Assembly: GCF_009911795.1 (NCBI RefSeq) | Contig: NZ_CP047898.1 | Location: forward strand, 4,588,001-4,652,000 | Direction: 5' to 3' | Source: Pseudarthrobacter psychrotolerans | Lineage (GTDB): Bacteria; Actinomycetota; Actinomycetes; Actinomycetales; Micrococcaceae | DNA: 64,000 bases | Shown: piece after piece, positions 16,312 to 25,470 of the stretch | Numbering within the stretch: position 1 is the stretch's first letter | Layout: each line of letters starts with the position of its first letter | Position numbers and translations under genes: made by a program | The notes under the pieces: generated by a model | Database searches by the model: none | What the model saw: only the letters and a program-made list of their open reading frames with translations | Told to the model about the DNA's origin: nothing

Positions 16312-17630
16312 ATGACCATTTCGATCAATCTCACCGGTGGCATCGACGTTGGCAACGGCTACGTCAAGGGCCTCATCCGCGGCTCCGGTGCATCAAGTAA
16401 AACCAACGTCGACGAGATCGACCTACCAAGCGGCGTGTCAACGATCACGCGCCCGAACTCTGTGCCGACCCCTGACGGTGAAGCCCCGGCGAAGTTGGAA
16501 GGCAATTTCTATAATGAGCTGGACGTCAGCTTCGTCTCCCCTCTGGTAAGCAATTATCACCGCAGGCTCTTCGGCATGCGTGCCCTGAGCGCCCAGGGCG
16601 CCTTTGATGAGTTCGACGTGGTCGGCCGTCGCAGCAAGGCCCAGCAGGAGCTGAGCAAGGTTCTGGTCATGGGTACTTTCGCCGCCAAGGCCCTGCGTGA
16701 CTACGTGCGTCAGCACGGTGGATTGCCGCCGGCTATCGAAACCTTAAGTGTGGAGGCCCGGGTAGCACTTGCGCTGCCGATCAACGAGTACCTCTCACAC
16801 CGCACTAGCTACGCAGCCGAGTTCATGAGCGGCACGCATACGGTTACCGTGCATAACTTCGAGACTCCGGTCACCGTGAAGCTTAAATTCGTGGATGTAC
16901 AGGTGATCCCGAGGGTGCGTCGGCCCAGTATGCGATCACTGCCAAGGGTGAGCCGTTGATGGACGCTATGCTCGCCGATGTCCGCCGCCGGGGCCTGTCA
17001 CTGGTGGGCATCACTTCTGGTGACGTGCTTGCAGCCCAGCACACTGTCGGCATTGATATCGGCGAAGGGACAGTCAACTTTCCGGTGTTCACCGCCGGAG
17101 AGTTCAACACCGACGCCTCGACCACGCACAACCGGGGTTACGGTTCGGTTCTTACTGACGCGCTGAAGGCGATGGAGGACCAGAGCTTCTCGCCTGGCTT
17201 CACCTCCCGCAAGCAGTTGGCCGAGTACTTGCAGGCCGGAGCGTCGCCGTTGAAGCGAAACTTCTACGACAAGGTCGCTCAGTTCGTGGATGAAGAGATG
17301 CGGTTCTTTGCCAAGGAAGTTGCCGAGCGGTTCGGCCGCGTTCTGGCCGTCGTTGGTGCGACCACAGAGGTCGCGTATGTCTTCGGCGGCGGGGCAGGTC
17401 CGGTGAAGGCACATCTGTATCCGGCACTTCTGGCTAAGGCCACCGAGATGAACTCGGTGGACGCGTTCCCGACTCTGTACCTGGATTCCTCCTACTCGCG
17501 CCACCTGAATCGTGAGGGTCTCTACATTGCCGCCGAGTCCGTGGAAAGCCAAGCCGGCGCCGCACCGGCTGCCAATGGTAAGCGCAGCGCTCGTTCAAGC
17601 GAGAAGAAGCTCGTCGAGGCTGCTGTGTAG
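16312..17630 (+). pseudogene. ParM/StbA-like actin-type ATPase, single-base frameshift
   Basis: Frame one covers 16312 to about 16910; the frame then shifts and continues in good homology to 17630. Restoring one G near 16911 (ccg-agg to ccg-gag) gives a continuous 439-residue protein. It has actin-fold motifs: phosphate 1 GGIDVGNGYVKGLI, phosphate 2 TVGIDIGEGTVNFPVF and adenosine site AYVFGGGAGPVKAHL. Plasmid ParM homologues polymerise to push plasmids apart. The gene follows the ParR-like gene and precedes an integrase module, so this is plasmid-derived DNA. As read it is broken; sequencing error, programmed frameshifting or reinitiation at the TTG at 16956 are alternatives. Confidence 0.75.
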
Positions 17631-17931
17631 GTAAAGGGGGTCGGGGATCAAAGCATTCCACGGGGCATGACCCGACTCTCCCAAGGTGCCTTAGCGCTAC
17701 TTTCCCGCGCATTGGTCCAAATGGCCGCAATTTCATTAGGTGTACTACTGCGGTTGGTTTGAACATTTTGAGATCTGTCACCATCGGCGCAGGTCAGAGC
17801 CTCAACGCATCAGGGATTGCCTTCGAGTGAGCCTCTGAACTCACGCCTCGCGTGTTCATTGAAACGCTTCTGACCTGCACGTTTGCAATCAGATTTCATC
17901 TGATGAAGGATGTATTCATCTGATGTAAGCG
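17631..17931. other. Intergenic region before the integrase, with repeats
   Basis: No gene is seen. It holds a 10-bp inverted repeat GCAGGTCAGA (17789-17798)/TCTGACCTGC (17869-17878) separated by 70 bp, and a direct repeat TTCATCTGATG at 17895-17905 and 17915-17925, spaced 20 bp, the first of which is also part of a palindrome TTCATC-T-GATGAA. These lie just upstream of the integrase ATG and could be recombinase or HTH-protein binding sites. Confidence 0.6.
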
Positions 17932-19068
17932 ATGGAGGGCGGCATTTATATGGTCGGGAACAGCCCCGCGCCGGGGGCCGTGGGTCTGCATCTGGTCGGA
18001 GGCCTGCCCTTGCTGCGGCCGGACGAGCAGGTCTTCACGGCCATGCTGAACGGGTGGCGCAACCAGCAGCTCGCCCGGAACCTGGCGTTCTCCACGATCG
18101 AGGGCCGCGAGAAGGCGGTGCGGGCGTTCACCCGCCATGCGGATGCCTTCCCATGGGCCTGGTCACCACAGATGGTTGACGAGTGGCTGGGTGATCTGCG
18201 CTCGGTCCGGAACCTGCGCCGCTCCACGCTGCGCAACTACCAGGGGAGCATCCGCTCCTTCTGTGACTTCGTAACCGACCCCGTCTACGGCTGGGCCGAG
18301 ACATGCCAGGAACGGTTCGGAACCCACCCTGTGCAGGTGATCCACGAGTGGAACGCCGCCGTGCATGTCGAGGAAGCGGAGGCGGACCCGGCCAAGCGTG
18401 CCTTCACCCGAGATGAGCTGCAGGCATTCTTCGACCACGCGGACGAACAGGTCGGCCGGGTGCGGGGGCGCGGACGAAAGGGCTGGCTGCCGGCCTTTCG
18501 TGACGCGATGCTCTTCAAGACCGCGTACGCCTTCGGTCTGCGCCGCAACGAGGCGCGGATGCTCGATGTGGTGGACTTCGGCCGCAACCCCCGGGGCCCG
18601 GAGTTCGGGGAGTACGGCGTCCTCTACGTCCGCCACGGCAAGGCGAAGAAGGGCTCCCCGCCCAAGCGCCGCAGCGTGCTGACGGTCTTCGACTGGTCGG
18701 CGGAGATCCTGCAGCAATGGGCCGAGGAGGCCCGTCCGCTGTTCCCCACCGCCGGTCCCGGAGCCTTATGGCCCTCGGAACGCTCCTCACGGGTGGGCTT
18801 CACCCAGATGAACAGCCGCTTCTGCACCTACCGGGACAGCCTTGGCCTGGATCAGGGTCTGGATTTTCATTCGTTTCGGCGCTCCTACGTCACGCACCTG
18901 ATCGAGGACGGCTGGGACGCCCGGTTCGTCCAGGAACAGGTCGGCCACGAGCACGCGTCCACCACCTCGATCTACACCTGCGTCTCCTCTGACTTCCGCA
19001 CCCGAACTCTCCGCAGGACCCTGGACGCCACGATGGAGGCCGCCCTGCGGCCAGTAAGGAAACCCTGA
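17932..19068 (+). CDS. Tyrosine-type site-specific integrase (first gene of trio)
   Basis: 378 residues. SAM-like N-terminal core-binding domain (about 33-125, FTAMLNGWRNQQLARNLAFS...STLRNYQGSIRSFCDF) and a full catalytic domain: Arg204 in FGLRRNEARML, Lys239 in RHGKAKKGSPPKRR, His313/Arg316 in DFHSFRRSYVTHL, His339 in QVGHEHASTTS and nucleophile Tyr348 in SIYTCV. It should be active. Its TGA overlaps the next gene's ATG (TGATG), and a third gene follows with another overlap, so the three are translationally coupled. The direct repeats upstream may be its sites. Confidence 0.92.
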   Translation: MEGGIYMVGNSPAPGAVGLHLVGGLPLLRPDEQVFTAMLNGWRNQQLARNLAFSTIEGREKAVRAFTRHADAFPWAWSPQMVDEWLGDLRSVRNLRRSTLRNYQGSIRSFCDFVTDPVYGWAETCQERFGTHPVQVIHEWNAAVHVEEAEADPAKRAFTRDELQAFFDHADEQVGRVRGRGRKGWLPAFRDAMLFKTAYAFGLRRNEARMLDVVDFGRNPRGPEFGEYGVLYVRHGKAKKGSPPKRRSVLTVFDWSAEILQQWAEEARPLFPTAGPGALWPSERSSRVGFTQMNSRFCTYRDSLGLDQGLDFHSFRRSYVTHLIEDGWDARFVQEQVGHEHASTTSIYTCVSSDFRTRTLRRTLDATMEAALRPVRKP

Positions 19069-19400
19069 TGAAACGTCATGTCAGTTACCAGTGGCGGCTG
19101 CGCGAGGTGATGGCCACCCGCGGGATCTTCACTGCCTCGGATCTGTCCCCCCTGCTGGCCCAGCGCGGCATCGAGCTGTCCTCGGTGCAGGTCTGGCGGC
19201 TGGTCACCCAGATCCCCGAGCGGCTCTCGCTGCCGGTCCTCGCCGCGCTCTGCGACATCCTGGAGGTGACCCCCGCGGAGCTTATCGCCACCAGAGCGGA
19301 GGCCGTGACACCGCGCCGCACGGCCGGCGCGGGTGCCGAGGTCGTGGACCTTGCCGCCACCATCCGGCCCAAGCGGGCCAGGATCACCCCCGAGCGGTGA
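19068..19400 (+). CDS. Small HTH (XRE-like) protein of recombinase trio
   Basis: 110 residues. The first about 75 residues form a Cro/C1-type helix-turn-helix (WRLREVMATRGIFTASDLSP, LLAQRGIELSSVQVWRLVTQ, PERLSLPVLAALCDILEVTP, AELI); the rest is a basic Arg-rich tail. It starts inside the integrase stop codon, and its own TGA overlaps the next gene's GTG. By position it is a directionality or accessory factor for the integrase, or a regulator of the module (inference). Confidence 0.85.
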   Translation: MKRHVSYQWRLREVMATRGIFTASDLSPLLAQRGIELSSVQVWRLVTQIPERLSLPVLAALCDILEVTPAELIATRAEAVTPRRTAGAGAEVVDLAATIRPKRARITPER

Positions 19401-20875
19401 GCCCCGCCTACGACACCCGCGAGAAGTATGAGCGCTGGCATATACGCATCTGTGCCCGCTGCGGCCGACAGGCCGCGAAAGCGGCGAACTGGTCGGACGG
19501 CCCGATCTGCCGGACCTGCTTCGACAAGGCCACACGCACACATGGATCCTGCCCCGGCTGCCGGAGCGAACGGCTGCTGCCGGGCCGCGACGCCTCAGGG
19601 ATGCCGGTCTGCCGGGACTGCGCAGGGATCACCCGCGACTTCTCCTGCGACCGCTGCCGCGTTGAAGGACCCCTGCTCGCCGGACGGCTCTGCCACAGAT
19701 GCACCCTCACAGACCGGCTCAGCGCGCTCCTGGATGACGGCACCGGCCGCATCCACCCACCCCTGGCACCACTGTTCGACCGAATGCTTACGATGCAACG
19801 GACCAAAAGCGGGCTTGCCTGGCTGACCCGCGCTCAGCCACGGGCCCTGCTGCAGGACCTCGCAAAAGGCCGGCTCGCCCTGACCCACGAAGCGTTCCAG
19901 CAACTACCGAACTGGCGGACCGCCGCCCACCTGCGCGACATACTCATGCAGTGCGGGGTCCTGCCCGCCGTCGACCGGCAACTCCTGCTCTTCGAGAGAT
20001 GGCTCACCGGGCACCTGGCCGCCGTCGCCGACCCCGAACACACCCGGGTGCTCCACCGCTTCGCCACCTGGCACCAACTCCGCAAACTACGGGCCAAAGC
20101 CGGCAAAGGACCGCTGGGCAACTCTCCGGCATACGCGGCCCGGCAGCAGCTTATCCAAGCCGGTTCCTTCCTGACCTGGCTCACCGTCCGTGGCGCTCTC
20201 CTCGAACACTGCCGGCAACCCGACCTCGACGCCTGGCACAGCGAGAAATACGCCGCCCGCCGACCCGGCAAGACCTTTCTGAACTGGTGTATGAAGACCG
20301 GACGGATGCCCGTCCTGACCGTTCCTGTCCGGTCCACGGGAAACCCGGCCCCGATGGGGCAGCCTCACCGGATCGCCGCTCTCCGGCACCTGGTCACCGA
20401 CGAGACCGTGCCCCTACGCTCCCGCATCGCTGGCTCATTGATTCTGCTCTATGCCCAACCGGTAAGCCGGATCGTCCGGCTCACCATAGACGACATCCTC
20501 CACGACGGGGACCACACCCTGCTGCGCCTCGGTGAACCGCCGACTCCGGTTCCAGAACCGCTGGCCGGGCTACTGCGGGCATACCTCGAAGACAGGCCCA
20601 ACATGACCACCGCCGCCAACCCGGCTTCCCGATGGCTCTTCCCCGGCCGCCGGGCCGGGCAAGCCATGGACCCGGGGACCCTCCGCGATCTGCTGCAGAA
20701 AATCGGTATCCCGGCCCAGTCCGGCAGAACCGCAGCGATCCGACAACTCGTCCTCCAGATGCCGCCGCCGGTGGTGGCCCAGGCCCTCGGTTACCACCAC
20801 AACAGCACCACCAGGATCGCAGCAGAAGCCGGATCACCCTGGAGCGGATACGCTCCCGGCGACCACAGCCGATAA
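19397..20875 (+). CDS. Zinc-finger protein with degenerate tyrosine-recombinase domain (third gene of trio)
   Basis: 492 residues from the GTG at 19397, which overlaps the previous stop (GTGA); an ATG-free longer frame upstream is only a shadow. The N-terminus has six C-x-x-C pairs (CARC, CRTC, CPGC, CRDC, CDRC, CHRC within about residues 14-105), enough for three zinc ribbons. The remainder resembles a tyrosine recombinase: a core-binding-like middle (GNSPAYAARQQLIQAGSFLT) and a C-terminal block AAIRQLVLQM...VAQALGYHHNSTTRI aligned with HSFRRSYVTHL...VQEQVGHEHASTTSIY. The box I Arg, the His of HxxR, the second His and the Tyr are all replaced, so it should not cut DNA. A structural or targeting subunit is inferred. 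Confidence 0.7.
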   Translation: MSPAYDTREKYERWHIRICARCGRQAAKAANWSDGPICRTCFDKATRTHGSCPGCRSERLLPGRDASGMPVCRDCAGITRDFSCDRCRVEGPLLAGRLCHRCTLTDRLSALLDDGTGRIHPPLAPLFDRMLTMQRTKSGLAWLTRAQPRALLQDLAKGRLALTHEAFQQLPNWRTAAHLRDILMQCGVLPAVDRQLLLFERWLTGHLAAVADPEHTRVLHRFATWHQLRKLRAKAGKGPLGNSPAYAARQQLIQAGSFLTWLTVRGALLEHCRQPDLDAWHSEKYAARRPGKTFLNWCMKTGRMPVLTVPVRSTGNPAPMGQPHRIAALRHLVTDETVPLRSRIAGSLILLYAQPVSRIVRLTIDDILHDGDHTLLRLGEPPTPVPEPLAGLLRAYLEDRPNMTTAANPASRWLFPGRRAGQAMDPGTLRDLLQKIGIPAQSGRTAAIRQLVLQMPPPVVAQALGYHHNSTTRIAAEAGSPWSGYAPGDHSR

Positions 20876-21310
20876 CAACTCCCGCAACACCGAGCCATTC
20901 CCAGCCGCGACAAAGTCAGCCACCCCAGCGACAGACTCCTTAGAAAATCCGAAGAATACCGACTACTCAATCAACGGTCATTACCAGTCCCGACCCCCGG
21001 CCCGGCCATACCCTGAATCCCCAGAACGACAAGGACTTTCGCTGCTTGGCGTTACTGGCGACGCAGATACTACTCAACCCCCGGGTTCGTTAGCGACCAA
21101 CAATTGGGACAGGAACCACAACAGAAACCCCGCCAGTCGCAAGGACCGGCGGGGGTTTCTGTTCTGGGATGACCCTCCATAAATTGGGGGACTACGGAGA
21201 GGCCTTAACCAACGTACGCGCATGACACCGGACTCTCAAACGGACGGATCAGTTGCTGCGTCCGTGCCGCGCACCCGGCCCAGACAGGTTCTCGTCGTGC
21301 CCGGCCCCTG
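20876..21310. other. Intergenic region after the recombinase trio
   Basis: No credible gene. It contains the terminator hairpin at 21121-21162; the rest has no repeat, tRNA or att-like copy that I could match to the region upstream of the integrase. Confidence 0.5.
21121..21162. terminator. Hairpin terminator after the mobile module
   Basis: Arms ACAGAAACCCCGCC and GGCGGGGGTTTCTGT (one bulged G) around a 13-nt loop. The A-rich and T-rich flanks allow function in either direction. Confidence 0.7.
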
Positions 21311-21712
21311 GTGTCAGAAGACCCCAAAGCCGACCGCGAAGAGCTGTTCAGGAGGATGGCCTTCAACATCGCAGTGAACAATACGGACGACCATCTGCGG
21401 AACCACGGCTTCGTCCGCGGACGCAGCGGCTGGCGGTTTTCACCGGCGTTCGACGTAAACCCGAATCCGGACACCGGTGCTGAGCGCAGCACTGCCGTTG
21501 ATGGAGCGTCGACCCGGGATGATGCCATGACGGCACTCCTTGCTGCGGCGGAGTACTTCGTTCAACCCGGCCAGCGGGACGCGATCCTCGCCTCAGTGCG
21601 CAAGGCACTGGGCGCGTGGCGGGAGGCAGCAGCTGCCTGCCGAATAGCTCGAGCCCAAGTGGAGCTTTTTGCGCCGCTGCTCGACAACCCGCCGCAGGGT
21701 TTGGAAGTTTAG
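21311..21712 (+). pseudogene. HipA C-terminal fragment
   Basis: 133 residues that match only the C-terminal third of HipA-type kinases: ELFRRMAFNIAVNNTDDHLR with the conserved N-x-D-D-H catalytic/Mg segment, then WRFSPAFDVNPNP. Full HipA is about 400-440 residues and has an N-terminal subdomain and ATP-binding P-loop, neither of which is present upstream. No HipB precedes it. It is best read as a truncated toxin relic; a start GTG is available, but function is unlikely. Confidence 0.75.
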
Positions 21713-22129
21713 ACCGGTCGGCTCGATTTCGACCGGCGCTGCCACCGGGTTCCGAAGTTGTGGACCCGGCGGGAGGATGGTCGAGTGCGGCCCGCCAGCC
21801 CCATGGGCCCGGGCCGGAACGGTGAAGACCGACGTCGCGTGGTGCGGGATTTCCGCAATCCCGGCCGAAACCCACCCGCTGTCCGCGGCGGCCGCTGAAG
21901 TGATGGCCGGCTACATCTCCACAGACCAATAACTTATGGGGACTGCGCAAGGTGTTGGACGGCATCACCGCGGGCGCCGGTGTGGACGGGCTTTCTGCGG
22001 AGACGTAGAGCCGTCCCCGGTGTGGGCTTTGGGCTGGTTCAACCACCGCCGCCGGCGACGGGTTTCGGCGCGGGAGTGCCGTCGTCGTAATCCACTACGA
22101 CGACGGCGACCCGTCCTGCACTGTCGATA
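21713..22129. other. Gene-poor stretch after the HipA fragment
   Basis: No convincing gene. A short plus-strand frame reading NNLWGLRKVLDGITAGAGVD, GLSAET then stop (about 21918-21990) looks protein-like, possibly the end of a lost gene, but cannot be assigned. A weak copy of the window repeat (ggttcaaccaccg) lies near 22036. Confidence 0.4.
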
Positions 22130-23626
22130 TCACCTGGAAGCTGGAACCTTTTCCAGGTCTTCGACATCGTTATCTGAATCGTTGTCCAAAGAGTCGGGAG
22201 TGGCTGCCTCGTTGTTCGAGGGCCTCGATTCGCGCTGTGAATAGAACCAGATGGGTATGTACAGCGACAATACGAGGAAGCCGAGCCAGGTTGACGTCCA
22301 GCCGATTTCCTGGCTGTTCAGGTAGACCACACCGATCAGGCACAGAGGCAGATTGAACAGGCCAAAGATCATGGCCACATTCTTCCAACCCCTGGGGGCT
22401 TTGAAAGGCCTTTCAAGGGTGGCAAAGGCCGGGTGCTTTTTGGCTCTGACATAGGCGAACAGGCTGATGCCGTTGGCACAGGTGTAGCCAATGGCGGCGG
22501 CCGCAAGAATTGCAGCGAGGGATCCCATGGAAATCAGGACCATGTTAAACGCCGCGGTGACGAGCAAGGCGATAAAGGGAGTTCCGTGGCGATTGGTTTT
22601 GCCGAAGACCTTGGGAAGGTTGCCTTCCGTTGTCATGGAGTGCAAGGCCCGGGACGAACCCAGGTAAGCCGTTTGGATGATGAGGATCATGGCGGCGATC
22701 AGCATGATGATGGTGATTATTGAGCCAGCTTCGCCAAAGACAGCCCGGGCCACTGGAATCAGGGGCGATACAGGCTCCGCCATCACACCTTCAACACCAA
22801 GCACACCGATGACTGCGGTTTGCACCAGTACGTACGAGAGGAAGCAGATGATGCCGCAGGCAAACAATGCTTTGGGGACATCTTTGGAGGGGTTTTTGTA
22901 TTCAGGGGCGTAGATGGCCGCCGTTTCCCAGCCGCAGGCACTCCACTGCGCGATTGCAAAGATGCCAAAGAGAATCAGGATGTGGTGCATGTCCCAGGCC
23001 CAGTCAGCAGGCCACCAGTTGCCGGTGATATTGGCCAGGTCAACGTGTCCGGTAGCAAAAGGCGCCACGGTAAGGATAACCAGCGGTATCAAAGAAACAG
23101 CCGCGAGGATGTAACCCAGGATGGCGCCATCCTTGAGGCCGAACCAGTTGACTACGAACAGTCCGGTGAAGATCAGCAGACCTGAGATCAATGAGAGCTG
23201 AAACTCGGTGAAGGTCTCGGCCAGCACTGGAAACAGCCCATGAAGGTAACCGCCAACCAGGATTGAGAAGATCGCCAGGACCGGGTTCCAGGCAAACCAG
23301 TAGCTCCAGGCGGAGAAGCCGCCGATCAGTTTGCCCTTGTCGTACTTGCCTTTGAAGTTTTCGGTGCGAAATACATGCTGCGCGAAACCTGGCAGACCAG
23401 AGGCCTTGGGAAAGGTTGTGGCCATTTCCGCATAGGCAGCGTTCTGTATGAAACCCTGGATGACCGACAACCCCCAGACGAGGATTGCTGCGGCTGCCAT
23501 GTACATCGGCAGGTAGCCCAACGATGGCAGAATCAACAAGGGCACGCCCAAAGCAATGGCCAAACCTTGCTTCCAGTTGATGGACCTTTCCAGGTGGCCA
23601 ACGCCATCCGAAAGATTTTTACTCAT
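22130..23626 (-). CDS. APC family amino-acid/amine permease
   Basis: 498 residues from the ATG at 23626, chosen for the AAGGAG site just upstream; the open frame continues further upstream but with no protein-like content. About 12 transmembrane helices are visible, starting with QGLAIALGVPLLILPSLGYL. Typical APC features include AAYAEMATTFPKASG in the first loop region, ACGWETAAIYAPEYKNPSKD after the middle helices, and SSRALHSMTTEGNLPKVFGK. The tail is hydrophilic and acidic. It stands next to cupin genes and a trimethylamine-monooxygenase-like gene, so an amine or amino-acid substrate is likely but unproven. Confidence 0.88.
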   Translation of the reverse strand: MSKNLSDGVGHLERSINWKQGLAIALGVPLLILPSLGYLPMYMAAAAILVWGLSVIQGFIQNAAYAEMATTFPKASGLPGFAQHVFRTENFKGKYDKGKLIGGFSAWSYWFAWNPVLAIFSILVGGYLHGLFPVLAETFTEFQLSLISGLLIFTGLFVVNWFGLKDGAILGYILAAVSLIPLVILTVAPFATGHVDLANITGNWWPADWAWDMHHILILFGIFAIAQWSACGWETAAIYAPEYKNPSKDVPKALFACGIICFLSYVLVQTAVIGVLGVEGVMAEPVSPLIPVARAVFGEAGSIITIIMLIAAMILIIQTAYLGSSRALHSMTTEGNLPKVFGKTNRHGTPFIALLVTAAFNMVLISMGSLAAILAAAAIGYTCANGISLFAYVRAKKHPAFATLERPFKAPRGWKNVAMIFGLFNLPLCLIGVVYLNSQEIGWTSTWLGFLVLSLYIPIWFYSQRESRPSNNEAATPDSLDNDSDNDVEDLEKVPASR

Positions 23627-24198
23627 AACAGTCTCCTTAGACGACAAAGCGTCTGGTCTTTTAGGTTGAATAACTAGATTCGTGAGTCTGAAGTGGCTGC
23701 GAGATGCATGCCATTCCGCGCGGTATATACCGCCGTGAAAGGATGCGGAAACCCGAGGCATGCGCGCGCATATGGGCAGGCCGTACATTGGTATCTTCAA
23801 ATGTTTTGAGGCTCGACTAACCCTGCAACCGCGATCTGCAGTTGCAGGTATTACCGTCGACGCGTATGAATTCCGGCGCGTGAATGTCCGCGCATGATTC
23901 GCAGAAATGCAGAAGCACTTGTTGTTGTGCTTGAGGTTAGTCCTGCAGGGTCCTAGTCGAATTTTTTGAACGACTACATCGTCTCGTAGACGATAGTGCC
24001 GTCCAGGGCGGTCAGTTCGGGCGAACTGGTACGACGAACTTGGCCGAAGTCGGCGCCCAGGCATCCAGGTGAGTGTCCCTGCGCGTCAGGCAGAGGCGGG
24101 ACGCCTTCACCGGTTTACTTCCCTCTAGACGCGAGGGGACGGCCCTGAAGAATTTGTGCCGGCGTCGCGCCCGGAGCGGCTGGGTAGGAAGCCAGACC
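23627..24198. other. Intergenic region between permease and cupin, with palindromes
   Basis: No gene is seen in 570 bp. It holds a perfect palindrome GCGGTATATACCGC (23720-23733), an inverted repeat CTGCAAC (23823-23829)/GTTGCAG (23841-23847), and a short dyad ATCGTC-N5-GACGAT near 23980. The first, about 95 bp upstream of the permease start, is the best operator candidate. Confidence 0.5.
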
Positions 24199-24606
24199 TT
24201 AGATTTCGTAGTATCGGAAGGAGTGCGACTCCGCACCCTCGGGGTTGGGGCCATAGACGGTAACCATACGGGCGTAGGTGGGTGCCCAGTATCGGCCAAG
24301 TTGTCCGGGATTTACGCGCGCTGAGTCACCGGGTCTCAGGACGACAGTCTTGCCTTCGCTCTCGATGTAGAGCTCGCCTTCCAGGACGAAGTTCGTTTCG
24401 GAGTGGGGGTGGAAGTCCTCCCAGCCGCAGGCTTCCAGTTCCCATTCCGAGAGCCGGAAGTCATCCCATGGGCCTACGGGATTGGCGTTTATAAACCTGC
24501 AGCGCAATCGCGGCCATTCGTCCTTCATGACCTTCATGGACTTCGCTGACCAGAAGTCGATCGTTTCGTCCGTCGTCAGCGACGGGGGCTGGGTGGCTGT
24601 GGCCAT
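24199..24606 (-). CDS. Cupin-domain protein
   Basis: 135 residues, a single small beta barrel. Metal-site residues are visible in GWEDFHPHSETNFVLEGELY (H-x-H then E), and the second motif lies around LRPGDSARVNPGQLGRYWAP. Function is unknown; small cupins of this kind act as isomerases, dioxygenases or sensor proteins in catabolic clusters. It reads in the same direction as the permease and is divergent from the second cupin and the FMO. Confidence 0.8.
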   Translation of the reverse strand: MATATQPPSLTTDETIDFWSAKSMKVMKDEWPRLRCRFINANPVGPWDDFRLSEWELEACGWEDFHPHSETNFVLEGELYIESEGKTVVLRPGDSARVNPGQLGRYWAPTYARMVTVYGPNPEGAESHSFRYYEI

Positions 24607-25089
24607 AATCTTTCACCGTTCTTCAGTTGGAAATCTGATTTTGGGAACATATCGGTGAATCTAAATCAGTTTGAATTAACGTGATCTGGATCACGGACTT
24701 TCAATACTGTGACATTGACAACCGTCCTAGTCAATAGTCCATGAGAAGGAAGATGGACGCTTCTCGGCCGCGGATCCGAGTGTCAGTTCTCAAAAAAAAT
24801 CTCGTAGAAATTTTTCCTGAACGGTTGACTTGCACGGCCGTTCATGTGAAAGTCGGTGGACGACGAAACGTGATTCACTTCACATCGGCACGGCTCGAGG
24901 AGGAGCTCAACCGGTCAGTTGAGAATCAAGAATGTCGGATTTGCAACCATTCCTCCCGGAGCCATAACCCGGTTTCAGAGGTGACCTTCAATGCAGTCCC
25001 TTATGCGCCAAAAGCGCCATCCCCTATGGCTATTTATGCCCTAAATGAACAGTTCTGAAGAACTCTTCACCCAATTCACAGGAGAGACC
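24607..25089. promoter_or_regulatory. Divergent control region of the amine cluster
   Basis: A 480-bp gap between divergent cupins without a credible gene. It contains a CRP/GlxR-like palindrome CGTGATCTGGATCACG (24680-24695; compare TGTGA-N6-TCACA) and an inverted repeat ATTGAC-N10-GTCAAT (24714-24735), whose first arm overlaps a TTGACA -35-like box. AT content is higher than in the flanking genes. Confidence 0.5.
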
Positions 25090-25470
25090 ATGGAAACCAC
25101 CCTCGTAGGAACACTGAGCAAGGCCGGCTCCATCCACAAGGTAGAAAACGGCTTCACCGGACTGCCGTCGATGAACGAGCCTGGGACGGTCGCTGCGATC
25201 GGTGACTCCCTCCACAACCCCGCCGGGTCTGTCTTGTGCGCCGGCTTCTTCGAGCTGGAGGCCTCCGAACCCTTGGTGTACACGTACACCTATGACGAAA
25301 TGAAGGTGGTCATCAAGGGTGAGTTCATCCTCACGGACCAGACGACGGGAGAAGTGACGCACGCGAAGGAACGCGATGTGCTGTTCTTCCCCAAGGGCAC
25401 AACGGTCAAGTTCGAGACCCCTGAGTATGGCCTGGGGTTCTTCGCCGGCGACCGCACCTTCGCACCCTAG
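25090..25470 (+). CDS. EutQ-like cupin protein
   Basis: 126 residues from the ATG at 25090 (AGGAGAG site just upstream; an in-frame ATG at 25045 lacks one). A single cupin barrel (EPLVYTYTYDEMKVVIKGEF, TGEVTHAKERDVLFFPKGTT, PEYGLGFFAGDR) resembles EutQ-type proteins and other small cupins of amine and ethanolamine utilisation. It lies 99 bp upstream of the FMO gene on the same strand, so the two are probably co-transcribed. The reaction is unknown. Confidence 0.8.
   Translation: METTLVGTLSKAGSIHKVENGFTGLPSMNEPGTVAAIGDSLHNPAGSVLCAGFFELEASEPLVYTYTYDEMKVVIKGEFILTDQTTGEVTHAKERDVLFFPKGTTVKFETPEYGLGFFAGDRTFAP

Noticed and set aside
19091..19396. Upstream extension of the third trio gene
   Set aside because: It is an out-of-frame reading of the HTH gene; the GTG at 19397 overlaps the previous stop and fits translational coupling.
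16228..20890. Shared aactcccg-type strings at 16228 and 20873 as element ends
   Set aside because: Match is too short and not symmetric; a similar string occurs at 59530 by chance.
21918..21990. Possible regulator C-terminus (LWGLRKVLDGITAGAGVD)
   Set aside because: Too short and not specific enough to assign to any family.
22130..24064. 644-residue version of the APC permease
   Set aside because: The extra N-terminus is not protein-like; a ribosome site and the first helix support the start at 23626.
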